From positions 88,606-152,605 of the forward strand of contig VHZZ01000750.1 in NCBI GenBank assembly GCA_009801015.1: a DNA stretch of 64,000 bases, read 5' to 3'. Positions 22,573 to 34,885 of this stretch are shown here, piece by piece. The notes below the pieces were generated by a model. It saw only the letters and a program-made list of their open reading frames with translations, had not been told where the DNA came from and searched no databases. The position numbers and the translations under genes are program-made. This DNA comes from Silene noctiflora. Lineage: Eukaryota > Streptophyta > Magnoliopsida > Caryophyllales > Caryophyllaceae. Each line of letters starts with the position of its first letter. The stretch's first letter is position 1.

Positions 22573-23790
22573 GATGGAATGGACGGAATTCACCCTCCTG
22601 GCCACAGGGATTGTGCCGAACTCGCCACTTTGGGGGAACTCACCCCCTGAACTCGGTCGCTGTATTTTGAAGTGCTGTTTTTCAAACCCCCAAACAATTC
22701 CAAGTCTCCTGATAACGGGGAAATATCACCTCTTTCAAATCCAAAGCTCCCACATTACCCGATTATGAACCTAGCAACTTCACTTAGTTCTCGCTTAAAA
22801 GCAAATCTCCTCTAACTTCAAACCACTTCAATTTTTCCCAACTCTACTGACTTCTCTGTAAAATGACACCCCAATAAATCTCATTAGGTCAATATACTAA
22901 ATTGACATGAACGTTCCGCTTCTCTAAAACATAAATACGAGTAATTTTTTTTAAAAAAAAAAAACAAAACATAGGAGTGTGAAATATTTATGATACAATA
23001 AAATCTTATCTTAAATACTTCATACAACTTTTACAGTCACTATCACAAAACTTTTAAGAATTAATAACATCAGCATTCATTTAACTATCGAAAAGCTTAC
23101 AACTTTTCACCATATAATATACAAATATTCGCAGAAAAAAAAAATGAAGCTTAACAAAATAGAATTATACACCTTTTTCTATAAGAAAACACTAATTCCT
23201 ATAAGCGACGGTCTCATGATAAGCTTATCGTGAAACCTCTCACATAATCGATAGTTTGCCTTTCTTTTTAACATATTTTCCAATGTGTTATAGGCTCCGT
23301 CTTATATATTATCTTAATGTGAGACGGTCTCGCAGAATTCTTAACATTCAACTACAACCACTACATTCCCAATCACAAATCGAGCAAAACAACAATCTCA
23401 ATCTCAATCAACATCAAAACCCTAAAAAAACACAAATTATCGAAAATTAACAGCATGCGTCAATCAATCAACGAACAATGCAACAATCAATAACATCAAT
23501 TCAAAAATGCAATTCGATTAATCGACGATCAAATTAGTCAACAGAAATCAGAAAAATTAACAGCGATCTAAAGATTAATGGAAAAAATTAAGAAAAATAA
23601 TGGAAAAAACTTACGAAAATGATGAAATGTTAGATTAGATCTTGTGAGAATGTTGGAAATACGGTAGCTAAATAACGGTTCTTCTGTCAGTTCTGCAACT
23701 CCTCAGAGTTTTAGAGAGAGAAAGTAGAAATATGGAATTGTTTTGGTGTCTCACTTACTAAGTGAGTGAGTGCATTGCTTTCGAGAGACG
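22573..23790 (-). promoter_or_regulatory. Pyrophosphatase 5' leader, probable leader intron and promoter
   Basis: On the minus strand TTCGTAAGTTTTTT at about 23620-23607 is a good splice donor. It implies a 5' UTR exon at about 23617-23780 and an intron ending shortly before the start codon at 22572. The exon contains GAGAGAGAAAG-type purine sequence on the other strand. No protein ORF is supported. Confidence 0.45.
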
Positions 23791-25245
23791 GCATTTCGAT
23801 AAATTTATTTAGACGGTTTTAATATTGTATAAAATGATTTAATAATAAATATTGTCTCGGTTTTAAATAAGAGAGTACGTTTATTATGAAATATGCAAAT
23901 GAAATAAAATTGAATTATTATGAGAAATATATTGAAAATTAAAACGATGGTAAAAAGATCGTCTCCGACAAGAAAAATCAAAAATATTTTAATTTAATTG
24001 TTAGTCCAACAGGATTAGCAAGTAGTTAGGCAAATTCGAATTTATGAAGGATTTTACTCGATTGACTGACTTAGCTATTGTATGTGTAGTATGTCAGTTA
24101 TCCAATCAAATTTAGCCACGTAGATTATCCAAGTGTTAGCTTCCATTTGCAATTTGCCACGTGTCTAGAAGAAGTAATTTACACGATCAATTATGAATTT
24201 ATGATTGATATTGGAAAATGACTATTTTCATAGTTTGACACTTTGATTTACTTTGAAAGTGATTTCTAACCTTTTATATGCATTAGATAATGGATAAAAT
24301 ATACATCTTTTATAATTTATTTCAGCATAAATTTAGATATACTTATTCAAAATTAAAAATATATTTACTTATATCTAAATATTTGTAAGTTTCATTTCTT
24401 TTAGGTTGTTTTCTTAATTTTTATGATTTTTTCAATTTAGGGGTTTAAAGTTGTTTTTTTTCCATGTCAAAAAACGAGACATTACATAGGCATATAATTA
24501 AATTATGTATACACTATAAAGTGTTAAAATAATAACTATATTGTTAAAATAAAAATTGCATAGCTTTGCCAACATTCACTTTATTTATATTGAAATAAAC
24601 GTGTACTTAAGACAAAGTTATATTGATATTAGCTATTAGGTTATTAATATGTGAGAGTTACTCCACTTTTATATGACGAGGTAGAGTTAGAGAAACCTAA
24701 AGTCATCAAAATCAAATTGTAAGTAGTCTAATTTAAGATCAACAAGGTTGAGATAATCCTTCAAATTAACACTCGAGTGACTCGAGTCACCCAACCCCCA
24801 ATGTCATTGAACCTTACCCCTTTAGATTAACAATTGACCCACCCAACCCCAACGTTATTGAAACCGGTCAGACTCGTGGACAAGATTGACGGACCGAAGT
24901 TTTTGGGTCAAAGCGATTGCCATATAGCCACCCTTAGATGACCCTTAATCTACCATAAGCGTCGCCTCGCTTAAACAAACACCAACTCTTAAGTTTGACC
25001 CAATACAATGGTTTCGCCAAAGTAGAGTTCTTCACGAATGGTATGACTCATTAAACTCATCTCGTCGGACTTGAATAAAAGAAAAAACGGGTTTAAATAA
25101 TGGAATCTTCGAGCAGAGCATAATCTGCTAATCTTCATTAACCCGCATATAAATAGATAACAAAATTCATTAAAGGGTTTGCTTGGATTGAGGATAAAAA
25201 GTAGGAAATGAATAGAGGAGTAATATGTAAGATGCATTTTCCATA
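23791..25245. other. Gene-free, AT-rich interval
   Basis: I see no gene in this 1.45-kb stretch. A short ACTCGAGTGACTCGAGTCAC palindromic string at about 24770 precedes a few ACCCAACCCC-type strings, which look like an eroded relative of the GGGTCGGGT-rich elements seen elsewhere. Confidence 0.4.
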
Positions 25246-26931
25246 TGTTGAGTATATATTTATATATGTTTTGATAATGACAAGTGGTTCACATTTATTT
25301 ATACACTATGCACTTAATTGTTTGTTAAAGTCCTTATAACTTGGATTAACTAATGATTAAGACTACAAGAATTGTGATTGAAGTCGATATGAACAACCCT
25401 AATGATCAAGCTAAGAATCAAGTTTAGAGACAAGAAGGTTGGTGATCAAGCACCTAATCAAAGTCATCATATTAATCAAGTCAAGCAAGACAAAGACAAA
25501 GAAATTATGATATATGAAGAAGAAGTCTATTCTGAAGATCTTTGGGAAGATTAGAAGAGGATAAGTTTCTATCTCGTAATAATACTAAAGAAATTAACCT
25601 TAGCTAAGTAATGTTATAGCTTCACAGCTTTAACATTGTTTAGAAAAGGGCTCAAGGTTATAGCTCGTTAGCTATAACTTTGTAGTTGCACGTAAGAGTT
25701 TATAACACGACTAGTTCTAAAATTTCCAAAAAATACTCGTATGAGTTCGATTAATTGCTATGGCATGGAATTTATAATTATGAGCATAATTCTTCTAATG
25801 TATGTAAGATATAAGATACACTTAGTTGAGCAGTATAAGATAAAACAACTTATGAGTTGTTTTTCCTTTCTACAAACTAGGGTTTCTAACACCTTACATC
25901 CAAAACCCTAATTGTGATGTTTAACCTAGTTGGGCCTAGGGTTTCGTGTCAATGCTGCCTCCTATGAGTCGTGGCATACATGGAATTCGGTACATATAAT
26001 ATTTAGTTTAGATTCCTTTCTAAATTACAATATCTAATGTATTCTCGATTTAGTTAAGATTTAAGAATAAAATATTTTATATTTTATTCTTATCATAATT
26101 ATGGTTACTAAGAGATATTGTTATCTTCTAAAATACTTAAAGATATTCTATATCTTATTTTATATTATACATTCCTTAGTTAAGAATAATTAGTATGGAA
26201 TAATATTTAGAATAAAATCTTTTTATTCTAAATTATATTCTTAAAGATCTAGGGTTTATTTTCTAACCTAGATCCAAGACTCCTATATATACTAATGTCG
26301 TGCCCAGCAATCAAGAGACTTTTCGATCGAGCTTTAATTTTTATTTTATGCAAAAATCGTTTTTGAGAAAAACAAGTTTGCAATTTATTTCGAAAAAGTC
26401 GTGTGTTATTCTTTTATTGTGCTTTAATTTCCTTACGTATTGTTATAAGATAATAGCGCTGAAATCGTTCTTATTCGTTCATATTGTGAACATTAGAAGA
26501 ACTATTGAAAAACACTTTCTTATTAACGTAAGATAGAGTGAGTATTTAACGATACTCATTGTGTGTGGAGTATTTAACGATACTCGTAGTGTCTTAGGTA
26601 TTTAACGGTACTTAAGTTGAGTTACAACTATAGTTAGTTGTACGAGTGAGATGATAATTTTGTAATCCGTAGAAAGGTACTAAAATTATTAATCGAGAAT
26701 AGTGGACGTAGGTTTCGACTTGTGAAACTGAACCACTTCAAAAATCGTGTCTCTCCCTCTCGNTTTCCTTCTTTCTTTATTGTTTTTATTTCATCTATAT
26801 TACTTAGGTTTAACAATAAACCATAAGTAATCATTTTATCACGCTTATACGGAATTTGTTTGAAAAACGAAAAAGTGTGCATACTCAATTCAACCCCCCC
26901 TCTTGAGTATTTGGGATCTATAGACTCTTCA
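25246..26931. mobile_element. Solo LTR of a Copia-like retrotransposon (about 1.69 kb)
   Basis: The element starts TGTTGAGTATATATTTATAT and ends GGGATCTATAGACTCTTCA. It is flanked on both sides by CCATA, a perfect 5-bp target duplication (25241-25245 and 26932-26936). The start (GATAATGACAAG) and the CCCCCCCTCTTGAG motif near the 3' end recall long SIRE/Maximus-type Copia LTRs. No internal coding region is present, so it is a solo LTR left by recombination. The intact target duplication suggests moderate to young age. A short repeat based on GTATTTAACGATACT lies at about 26535-26615. One unresolved base is at 26763. Confidence 0.82.
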
Positions 26932-27003
26932 CCATATTTGGTATGAAAGTAATTATCCACCCCCTCAAATCTATTACCCTCGTGAAGGGGTAATACATTA
27001 ACA

Positions 27004-27022
27004 CCCCCCCCCCCCCCCCCCC
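27004..27022 (+). repeat. Poly-C tract of 19
   Basis: An uninterrupted run of C follows the solo LTR. Its length is probably polymorphic or uncertain in the assembly. Confidence 0.95.
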
Positions 27023-27239
27023 AAATAATGATTATGAGAATAAAACATAACCTTAGTAATCACTACTCTTATGCCAAACCTATCGTAAAGAACTCATTAC
27101 CCAAGTAATTAACTTCCCAATAATTATTCCCGATTAAAATTTATCCCGTGATTATTCCACGGAATCCGGGCAAGTCCTAAACGGGGTTGAGTCTGGGCTC
27201 AAAATTTGAATTTATTGCCTCTAATGAAGTGAAGATGGA

Positions 27240-27515
27240 AGTGGGTTGTACTTAAAACGGGCAAAGCCGACTCCATTCGATAAAACTAACTCAAGACCCG
27301 AAAATAACTCGAAAAGTGTGACCCGATAGACCCGAATTGACATGAAACGACCCAATAAATCCAAAATGAATTATGTAACGCAAAATCTTGGCTTGAAATA
27401 AACCGAAACAACCCAACAACCCTATTCAAAATGACTCGGTCCAAAAAATAATCCAATAAATTATTAACCCAAAATAACTTTTTTCAAGTTGACCCGTCCC
27501 AACCCGACCCGAATA
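27240..27515. repeat. Degenerate ACCCGA-rich sequence
   Basis: Strings such as ACCCGAAAATAACTCGAAAA, GACCCGATAGACCCGAA and CAACCCGACCCGAATAA recur. This resembles the subterminal region of the hAT-like elements at 50, 53 and 61 kb. Ends and target duplication are not recognisable. Confidence 0.5.
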
Positions 27516-27526
27516 ATCACTTGTGA

Positions 27527-27614
27527 AGCCCAAAGCAACTACAGCCCAAAACAAAGTCCCTAGAATGTACAATTCCACTACTATAAAAAGAGGAAAAATT
27601 AGGGGTTAGGGTTT
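27527..27614 (+). promoter_or_regulatory. TOM7 promoter: two site II motifs, TATA box, telo-box
   Basis: AGCCCA (inverse of TGGGCT, site II) occurs at 27527 and 27543. A TATAAAA box is at 27582. TTAGGGTTT, the inverse of the AAACCCTAA telo-box, is at 27606. Site II plus telo-box is a known combination for nuclear genes of mitochondrial and ribosomal proteins, which fits the gene that follows. Confidence 0.7.
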
Positions 27615-27694
27615 AAGCCACACACAATAAAAAATTCACAAATTACAAAATTCAGTGATCCGATCAAAGAAGAACAGCAGCAGCAACAGCAACA

Positions 27695-27901
27695 ATGGCG
27701 CCCACGGCTCGTATCAAAGGAAGAGGAGGATCAAACAAACAAGGTGGAGGATCGAAGATTAAGTGTGTTAAAGAATGGACTAATTGGAGTTTAAAGAAAG
27801 CTAAAGTTATTGTTCATTATGGTTATATTCCTTTGATTATTTTCATCGGAATGCGTTCTGAGCCTCGTCCTACTCTTTATCAGCTTCTTTCTCCTGTTTA
27901 A
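27695..27901 (+). CDS. TOM7: Mitochondrial import receptor subunit TOM7
   Basis: This intronless ORF of 68 residues encodes a small single-span protein of the TOM complex in the outer mitochondrial membrane, which modulates assembly and dissociation of the complex. The N-terminus is short, basic and Gly-rich ([20 protein letters not shown]). It is followed by the highly conserved block [20 protein letters not shown], the membrane segment PLIIFIGM, and the plant C-terminus [13 protein letters not shown]. The length matches plant TOM7-1 (about 70-75 residues). The start codon sits in a CAACAATGGCG context after a CAGCAGCAACAGCAACA leader. The promoter carries site II and telo-box motifs. Nothing is unusual about the gene. 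Confidence 0.95.
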   Translation: MAPTARIKGRGGSNKQGGGSKIKCVKEWTNWSLKKAKVIVHYGYIPLIIFIGMRSEPRPTLYQLLSPV

Positions 27902-28222
27902 TTGTTGTTTCGTAATCGTATCGTGTTTCGATTGTTGTCGTTATCGTTATCGTTACCGTTATTTGTCGACATGTAATTTGGATCTCGAGTTTTATGAAAG
28001 TTTGACTATTTTTATTTTCAGAGAATTTTCGTTGTTAATTTTAATATTTTAATATATTTTGCGTTTTGATCATATTCGAGATTCTCCAGCTTCGTTATAC
28101 TATTAGGTATTCACAGCGAGGGATTGTATCATATTGCGTACAGTGTATCGTTTTCATGTGCTAAGTTTGTCGACTGCAAGGTTGAGTTTTTGCCATATGA
28201 AGCACAGCCTGATTTTCACAAC

Positions 28223-28706
28223 TAGGAGTGCTAATGAGACAGCTCGCGAGGTACTCGAGATCGGCTCGGTCAAAGCTTGGCTCGGGTTCGGGATCGGCTC
28301 GAGAGCTTAACGAATCCAGCCGAGCAAAGGTTGGCTCGACTCGAACAGCTCGCGAGCGGCTCGACTCGAACAGCTCGCGAGCGGCTCGAACATGTGCGAC
28401 TACACAAGATATTGCTCATATTTCATTTTCTCATGATTATATTTTTGTATCATATATATCAAATGTCTCGCCGACTTATAACCTTCGAGTCTTGTTATTA
28501 AAAATATTGAAAGAAAAAAAAATAAAAAATATACAATTTTATATAGGCTCGATTTGGGCTCCAGTTTGGCTTGAAATCGCGTTAAAGCTTGCAAGCTTTA
28601 TAACGAGCACATTTTTTTCTAGCTCGGGTAAGCTCGAGCTCGAGTTTTGGTTCTTGAGCACAAGCCGAGCAAGGCCAAGCTCGGGCTCGGTTCGTTAACA
28701 CCCCTA
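28223..28706. mobile_element. hAT-like MITE with GAGCTCG-rich subterminal repeats
   Basis: The ends TAGGAGTGCTAATGAGACAG and the inverted TAGGGGTGTTAACGAACCGA are typical hAT-type termini. The flanks TTCACAAC (28215-28222) and TGCACAAC (28707-28714) form an 8-bp target duplication with one mismatch. Both subterminal regions are dense in CTCGAG and GCTCG strings, including a tandem GCTCGACTCGAACAGCTCGC. An open frame of 156 codons inside is a by-product of these repeats. No transposase is encoded. Confidence 0.85.
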
Positions 28707-29080
28707 TGCACAACTGAGCGAGTGATAGGTTTCGGTGGACAACTCGTTCAACAAGAGTTGATTTGTGAGGATCGCGACACTGTAGGAACATTAGGTGGCG
28801 CAAGACGATTTCAAAGGGATTCCAATTCGATGCTAATATTGCTCAGCAATTCTATTTTTATCCGTTAAATCAATCGCAGAAGATAAACGGAAAAATCATC
28901 CCTAATCAGTACAAAGTTCCGACATATAAACAAAATTCAAGAACACTTCCCCGCCCACAAGGGTACTCTTTTGGAGATATCGGTTTCTGTATATACAATG
29001 ACATTGTCTATGTCTATTCCTCTACAGAAGTTCAAAACTGTGGTGTGCTATTCTATACCTGAGCTAATACACATCTCAAC

Positions 29081-32000
29081 TCAACTAATAGATACAGAGT
29101 CTTTCTTGATCCCTACAAAGTCGCTAACAAATTCCTCATCGTTTTTGGACAACATCTCTGCCAAACTACAGTCTATGTTCCTACTTCTTAATGCGAGATA
29201 TCTAGGTTTTATCTTCTCCTCCAAAGAATAGCTGAAGTACCTTGGATAGTACGCTACTTCTTTGATCGACTTCTCCATGGTGTTCACCAGGAACACTAAC
29301 TTTGGTTTTAGGACTTCTTTGATGCTGTAGCCGATTAGCGGAGGAAAACGTACAACCATTGATGCAATCGATCTCTTTGATAACCCCCATTTCAACAAGT
29401 ACCTGAGCCTATTTATGCAGATGAAACAATCAGTTGTCAGTCGTCAGTCGTCAGCTGTCATGACAAAACCTCTTTTATTTTGGTCTAAAGGGAGCCATAA
29501 GCGTAGTATTTATGCTTGCGGGTTTCAAACCCACGTCATGAGTACTATCACCCTCAGTTACTTAACAGACATCTGCTATGTCAAATCATCTTCATAAAAC
29601 AAACTAAATGTCCGATCTACACTTTATTCATGCCATGGCGGTTTCAAACTCAAATGCATAATTCACATACGAATAGTAGTTGTGACTTATGAGCCTCACC
29701 TTGGCATTACCGTGTTGTCAATATCTGACATGAAGAATCCAGGGTACTTCTCTATAACCCGACACTGTTGTTCTTCAAATATGCCCCAGCCACTGAGAAA
29801 CTCCAGTTTTTTGTGAAGGGTCGTAACGTCCCGNACAGTAAAAATTTCAGGGCAGCGCGCCAGGATCGCACCAATACTGCCCGTCTCAATTCCCATGTCT
29901 TGCAAGAAAGTAACCGTCTGAATGACAAGGAGATAGTCAATTAACGAGGATAATAACAACTTAGAAAAACTAATCACTCATAGTATACTAGGCATAGAAA
30001 TTATTCTCCATCTCATTTATATTGTCCTCCTTAGACTTGCTCAACTTCTATCAAAGATGGCAACTCATGCAGGAAAACTAGGCCATCTCGCCCCTCTTCA
30101 TGCAATTAAGTGACAGTCATGCAGTAAACAGCCAAAGAGAGGAGAATGAGGTTACCGTCCAGAATTCTTCTTTTCTTCGGAGTTGAAGCTGAGGACTTGT
30201 AGCTATGACTTTACCTAAGTCATTGATTCTTACACCTAGCTCATCTAATTCTTCGATCATTGGTTTCAGCTTGTCAGCTGAACTGCCCAGCAAGAGAGGC
30301 CAGTTGATAATAGCTCGATCTATACTGTCTTTTGGTACCTGCAACAAAAAGATTTATCTCATTCCAATCAACTTAGGAGGTACAATAACAATCACAGACT
30401 GACATCATTAACTGCCATACCTTATTACTTTCCCAGAGAGTGGCAATTTTTTCATAATTTTTTTGGACACTGGCTGAAAGAATCCATGGATATTTCACCA
30501 ACATTTTGCCAAAATCTTTGTCCAAAGCTCCGGTCTATAAGGCAGCAACACAGCCGGCAATTTAGTATCAGATATTCAGAAGTATGGTAGTAATGAAGAA
30601 CATATCTGCCATGAGTTATCCATGAGAAGATAGAAGGATTTGCAGAGTTTAAAAAAAGTGAAAAACACGTCCAAAACCAGTAGCATGTCTTTGCGCTGGA
30701 AGGTAGCAGCCACTTAGCTAAGTCAGAATAGTAGTAGAAAGATTTCACAAGCAATACAAGATGTAGCATAATAGGTAACTATCCATGTAAGATGGATCAC
30801 CATAAATAAAGGAAACACAGGTGAAAACATAAATAGACTACTGGCATCATGCTCTGAACCAAGTAACGATATCACGCACTTAGGTCTGAGACACGTACCT
30901 TTTCAAGGGTCCATGATCTGGCTTTAGCGACTTCTTTAATGTTGAGGAAAAGAAGTGGAGGATATAAAAGGAGGACATTCCCCACGCGTTCTTTTGGAAC
31001 TTCAACACTCTCCAGAAAGCTGACTAACGGTTTCATATGATTATCCACTGATAAGAGAAGTAGACGAGGAAATGACTCAATGAGATACCTAAAAGAAGTA
31101 TCATAGCATCCTAACATATCCAAGCCACCACGTCTTGCATCAATCTATAAGAACGCACAAAGAAGTTATCTTACAAAATTGAAGGAGGTAAGTATGCAAT
31201 AGTAGTTACAAACTACAAATATAAGGTTGATGGCGAAATGTTATAAATCACTGACCTTAGTGATCATGACTAACCTTTTCAAAAAATGATAAAGTCTGCT
31301 GAATATCCTCATCCACTGAAATTGATAGGTGAAGCATCATACGGCGAGCAAATTTACCAACTATCTTTTCATCATTGGCAAAATAGAAGATTTCCTTTAC
31401 ATATTTAACCTATCAAGAAACGCAGAATAAGCGCCATTTACAAAATCCACAAACATGGTAAACTTTCGATAAAGTTGCACCGAAATCTACAAACTACATC
31501 CATGCAGAAACATTCACTTCACCTCTGAAAAAGAACTCACATAGTACCAGAACACACATATTACAGTTCAAATGGAGCCAAAGACACCATTCTTTGACTC
31601 TCAATTCAGGTGAAAAAAAAATGGTTCATTAAAAGGGTTGCACTTTTTCTTTTTTATGAAAGTACGAGGGTAGTCCTGCAATTCTTGAAAAAAATTTCCT
31701 TATGAATCGGTCATTCTCAAACAGTCTCTTTGTTTTGTTAACACAAATGTAAGATTGCGCACGTCCAAACTTCAACCCCTTCCTCTACCTCTCAATTTTG
31801 GGGGAGACCTAGAGTCAATGGTATAAAGTAGCTGTTGTTGAAAGTCTGATACTTCAGTGTTGCGCTTAGTAAGCATCAGAAAGACCGCAAAAATTCACAC
31901 ATAGATGTGATCTATATGACAGCACTTTGCATGCAGCGTCGACCACATACCTTAGAGACAGCTACAGCCAAATCTCAAATAAAACCAACAATGTCTACTA

Positions 32001-33061
32001 ACCTACAAGTATTCATTTTAAGTTGGTTCAACAGAACTTCATGTACCAATGTACCATAGATTCTCAGATCCATAACAGTACCTCAAAATTCTCATTTCGA
32101 CACAAGGGTGGCAGGATTCACCTTAACGGAATGACGCGTCAAAGCACCTCCCATTCTCCCACACCCAAAATGTCAAATGCATAGGCTCAAAGGCTACAAG
32201 TTCACACTAGAACAATCAGCAAACCTAACTGATATACAGCAACAATCGGTCAAACTTAAAACCAGCTTTAGTCCCGGATAACTCAAATCAATCTAACAAC
32301 AAAATCTACTTCCGCCAACGAAATTGCAACTAATTCCCTATCATAGTAAAACACTTAGGGAGAAATTCAATATAAAAGGTTATCTATGACTATTATTAAT
32401 TTGTGTAAAACCGTCTTACAAAAGACTAACACGACCGAAACAAAGGCAATACCTTTTGAATAAGGGAAGATACAGAATGATTAGAAAGACTCCTAGCAAG
32501 ATGAACAGCAGAAGAAAGACTCAACCCAACACTTTCCAGAAATGGAATTTTCCCATTATCACCCTTCTCTCTAGCAATACACTTAACCTTCTCCTTGAAT
32601 GACAACAAGGGCAATTCAGTCATTTCACCTCCTTCACCATTCTTATGTTCCCTCATCCATGAGCTCCACAAAGAAAGCTCATCCAAATCCCTAACCCCAT
32701 CTCTCAACATCTTCCCATATTTACACGATTTCGAAGCGATTTCCAATGATTCCTCCTTCGAAACCCCGGCTTCGAGTAAAATCTCTGAAATACCCTCTAG
32801 TAGTTCTGCCTCCTCATCCTCAATTTGGGTAGAATTGGAGGAAGAGGAGCAAGTGGGTAGGTTGGAAGGGTGGAATTTGAAGGGTATTTTGGTAAAAGAC
32901 AAGGTCTTTACATGGTGGTGATGGTAATTATGGTGATTATTGTGGGAAGCCATGAAAATTGTGTTGTAAAATTGGGGATTTTTGTGGGAAATTGAAGGTG
33001 AAAATGGAGTAATTGAAATTTTTGTTGTTGAAGTTATTGTTGTTGGAGATGGTGATAACAT
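29081..33061 (-). CDS. mTERF-family organelle transcription/RNA factor, complete, 7 exons
   Basis: mTERF proteins are helical-repeat nucleic-acid-binding proteins of mitochondria or plastids that affect transcription termination, splicing or ribosome assembly. Exons, 5' to 3': 33061-32453, 31409-31275, 31144-30899, 30534-30421, 30338-30156, 29917-29700, 29402-29081, giving 608 residues. The N-terminus is Ser/Thr/His-rich without acidic residues for about 65 residues, as in an organelle transit peptide. Repeats with the usual Leu and Pro spacing follow, for example FPRLLLLSVDNHMKPLVSFL, LLYPPLLFLNIKEV, KYPWILSASVQKNYEKI, NWPLLLGSSADKLKPMIEEL, RCPEIF, KYPGFF and RFPPLIGYSIKEVLKPKL. The long N-terminal extension and size suggest one of the embryo-essential plastid mTERFs, but I cannot assign a number. 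An unresolved base at 29834 falls in a GTN codon, so the residue is Val whatever the base. Start choice: the first in-frame Met, with another 36 codons on. Confidence 0.9.
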
Positions 33062-33276
33062 TATTGTTTGTGTTTGTGTTGGTGTTGTTAATGGTGTAGA
33101 AAGAATTGAGCTTTAACTTCCATGGATGAACTGTGCAAGTCCCTTAACCCCTAATTAAACCTCACCTCTTTTTACAGGATCACTTTGTCTCTCTTATGAC
33201 GGTTATAATTTGCGACGACTTCAAATATGACCATTTTATGATAAAAAGTAACGACACATAAAATGTTACTTATTAA

Positions 33277-34111
33277 GGGACGTACTTTTTCACATACGGA
33301 TTTTACTCTTTCACATACGTCTTTTCCAATTTTACCCTTATCAGTTTTTCTATTCCCTTACCCAATTAGGTTTTTTCTCCCTTCCCTTATCTCCTTTCAC
33401 CACCAACGTTCAACACCTCCCTTATCTCCCTTCACCACCAACACCACCTACGTTCAACACCTCCGATCAGTCAAGTCGTCGGCTTACTATTTTGGAGTCA
33501 GCGTCATTTTTTTCGAAGACGCATTCTAAGGAGTCAGCAATCCTACGTAAATTATTTAGAAAAAAATGCTGCGGTGTTGCCTATTGGATTATATTGTATT
33601 GTGAAGATTTTCCATCAATGAAAAATTGGATTGGATGTGTATACAAGTCTTCTTCCATCAATGAAATGTTGAGTAGGATGCGTATACAACTTTTGTAAGT
33701 CGGCTAGTTTTACAGATTTTAGGTTATTTCTTGTTCAATTGTTCACCATAATTTATATCCCACACGAACAATCTTCAGTAACCACCCTTAGACACCACCG
33801 ACGCGCATTACCCAGAACCACCGTCCACCAACCACCAAACCTTCATTGATAATAATTGATAAACATGTAAACAATTAATTTCACCAATTAACAAACCCTA
33901 ATAATTTCAACAAAACATTTTAATATTGTTGAACAACAAAATATTTTACTAATTGGAGAATTATAATCCATTATTCAAGTTTTTAGATCAATTAGATTCG
34001 ATTTTAGCAAAAAATATGTATATGACTTAATTTGTAAAAAGGGTATTATATGGAAAATTAATGAAAAAGTGTATGTGAAAGAGTAAAGTCCGTATGTGAA
34101 AAAGTAATTCC
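33277..34111. mobile_element. MULE-like element with ~60-bp TIRs and 9-bp target duplication
   Basis: The left end GGGACGTACTTTTTCACATA and the inverted right end GGAATTACTTTTTCACATAC stay similar through TACTCTTTCACATAC. The flanks are ACTTATTAA (33268-33276) and GCTTATTAA (34112-34120), a 9-bp duplication with one mismatch, as expected for Mutator-like elements. The interior (835 bp in total) has no transposase; small ORFs inside are not protein-like. Confidence 0.82.
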
Positions 34112-34124
34112 GCTTATTAAATAA

Positions 34125-34710
34125 CTAGTTTAGAACCCGTGCAATAAATGTACGGTATATATAGTTTTTATTTTTAATAAATTATTTATATAATAATGGT
34201 ATCTCATTAATTGTTCATCTTTCTCATTATTATATTTTTCTTTGCGAAAAAAAGGTTGAAACTGAAAATTTACTCAAGATCATTAAGTAACGTGCAAAAA
34301 TGTATTTTCAAGAAAATATTTTTTTATATCCCAAAACTAATGATTTCAATTTGTAAATAGTCTCAATTTTTTTTTTTTTTTTTGTCAGAGAAGTAATGAA
34401 ACGATTTACAATTTTGTTTTATAAGTAATATAGGTAAGTCATTTTCAAATAATAGCATCAATAAAATGTTTAGTAATTTATAAATTTATATAAATTTATT
34501 TATATTTTAATTAAAAAATTATACTTTATAATTTAATTAGTGAAAATAATAAAATTTGATGCAAAAGTAATAATTTAAATGAAATAAACTATAATTATTA
34601 ATTTCCTTATTTAGTAAATGAACTTAAATTATCATTAGCTTCCTTATTTAAGAAGATGCCTTTTGGAGGGAGAAACTTTGAAATCACCTATTCTTTTAGT
34701 ATATAGAGGA
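34125..34710 (-). mobile_element. Non-autonomous Helitron (586 bp)
   Basis: Read on the minus strand, the element begins TCCTCTATATACTAAAAGAA after an A (complement of 34711). It ends in CCGTACATTTATTGCACGGG, a hairpin, followed by TTCTAAACTAG and a T. This is the TC...CTAG structure inserted between A and T, with a 3' hairpin about 8-11 nt from the end, as is typical of Helitrons. The interior is very AT-rich. It begins only four bases after the target duplication of the MULE-like element. Confidence 0.75.
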
Positions 34711-34713
34711 TAG

Positions 34714-34885
34714 TACCATGAGCACTTACATCAACTGGCAAGGGGTTGTTCTAGCTTAACCAGATGTCTCGTGTTCGTTCCCTGGGAACGCAAATGTGTT
34801 GAAACTCACGAGGGAGAGCTTTACCGCCCTAGTGGTCGTACCCGGCTTGAATCAGGATAAAATCAGATGGTTTACACCAAAAACT
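34714..34885 (+). mobile_element. tRNA-derived SINE
   Basis: A B-box-like CGTGTTCGTTCCCTGGGAAC follows a TAGCTTAACCAGATGTCTCG stretch resembling a tRNA-derived head. The body holds GAGGGAGAGCTTTACCGCCC and GTACCCGGCTTGAATCAGGA, which resemble the conserved body of several dicot SINEs. The start lies just beyond the Helitron end. A clear target duplication was not found. Confidence 0.6.

Noticed and set aside
25246-27003. Full-length LTR retrotransposon
   Set aside because: Only one LTR with its target duplication is present; no internal region lies on either side.
28228-28698. 156-codon ORF rich in Ser/Arg
   Set aside because: It lies entirely within the hAT-like MITE and arises from GCTCGA strings.
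33263-33529. 88-codon ORF upstream of the mTERF gene
   Set aside because: It overlaps the terminal inverted repeat of the MULE-like element and is low-complexity Ser/Phe/Pro.
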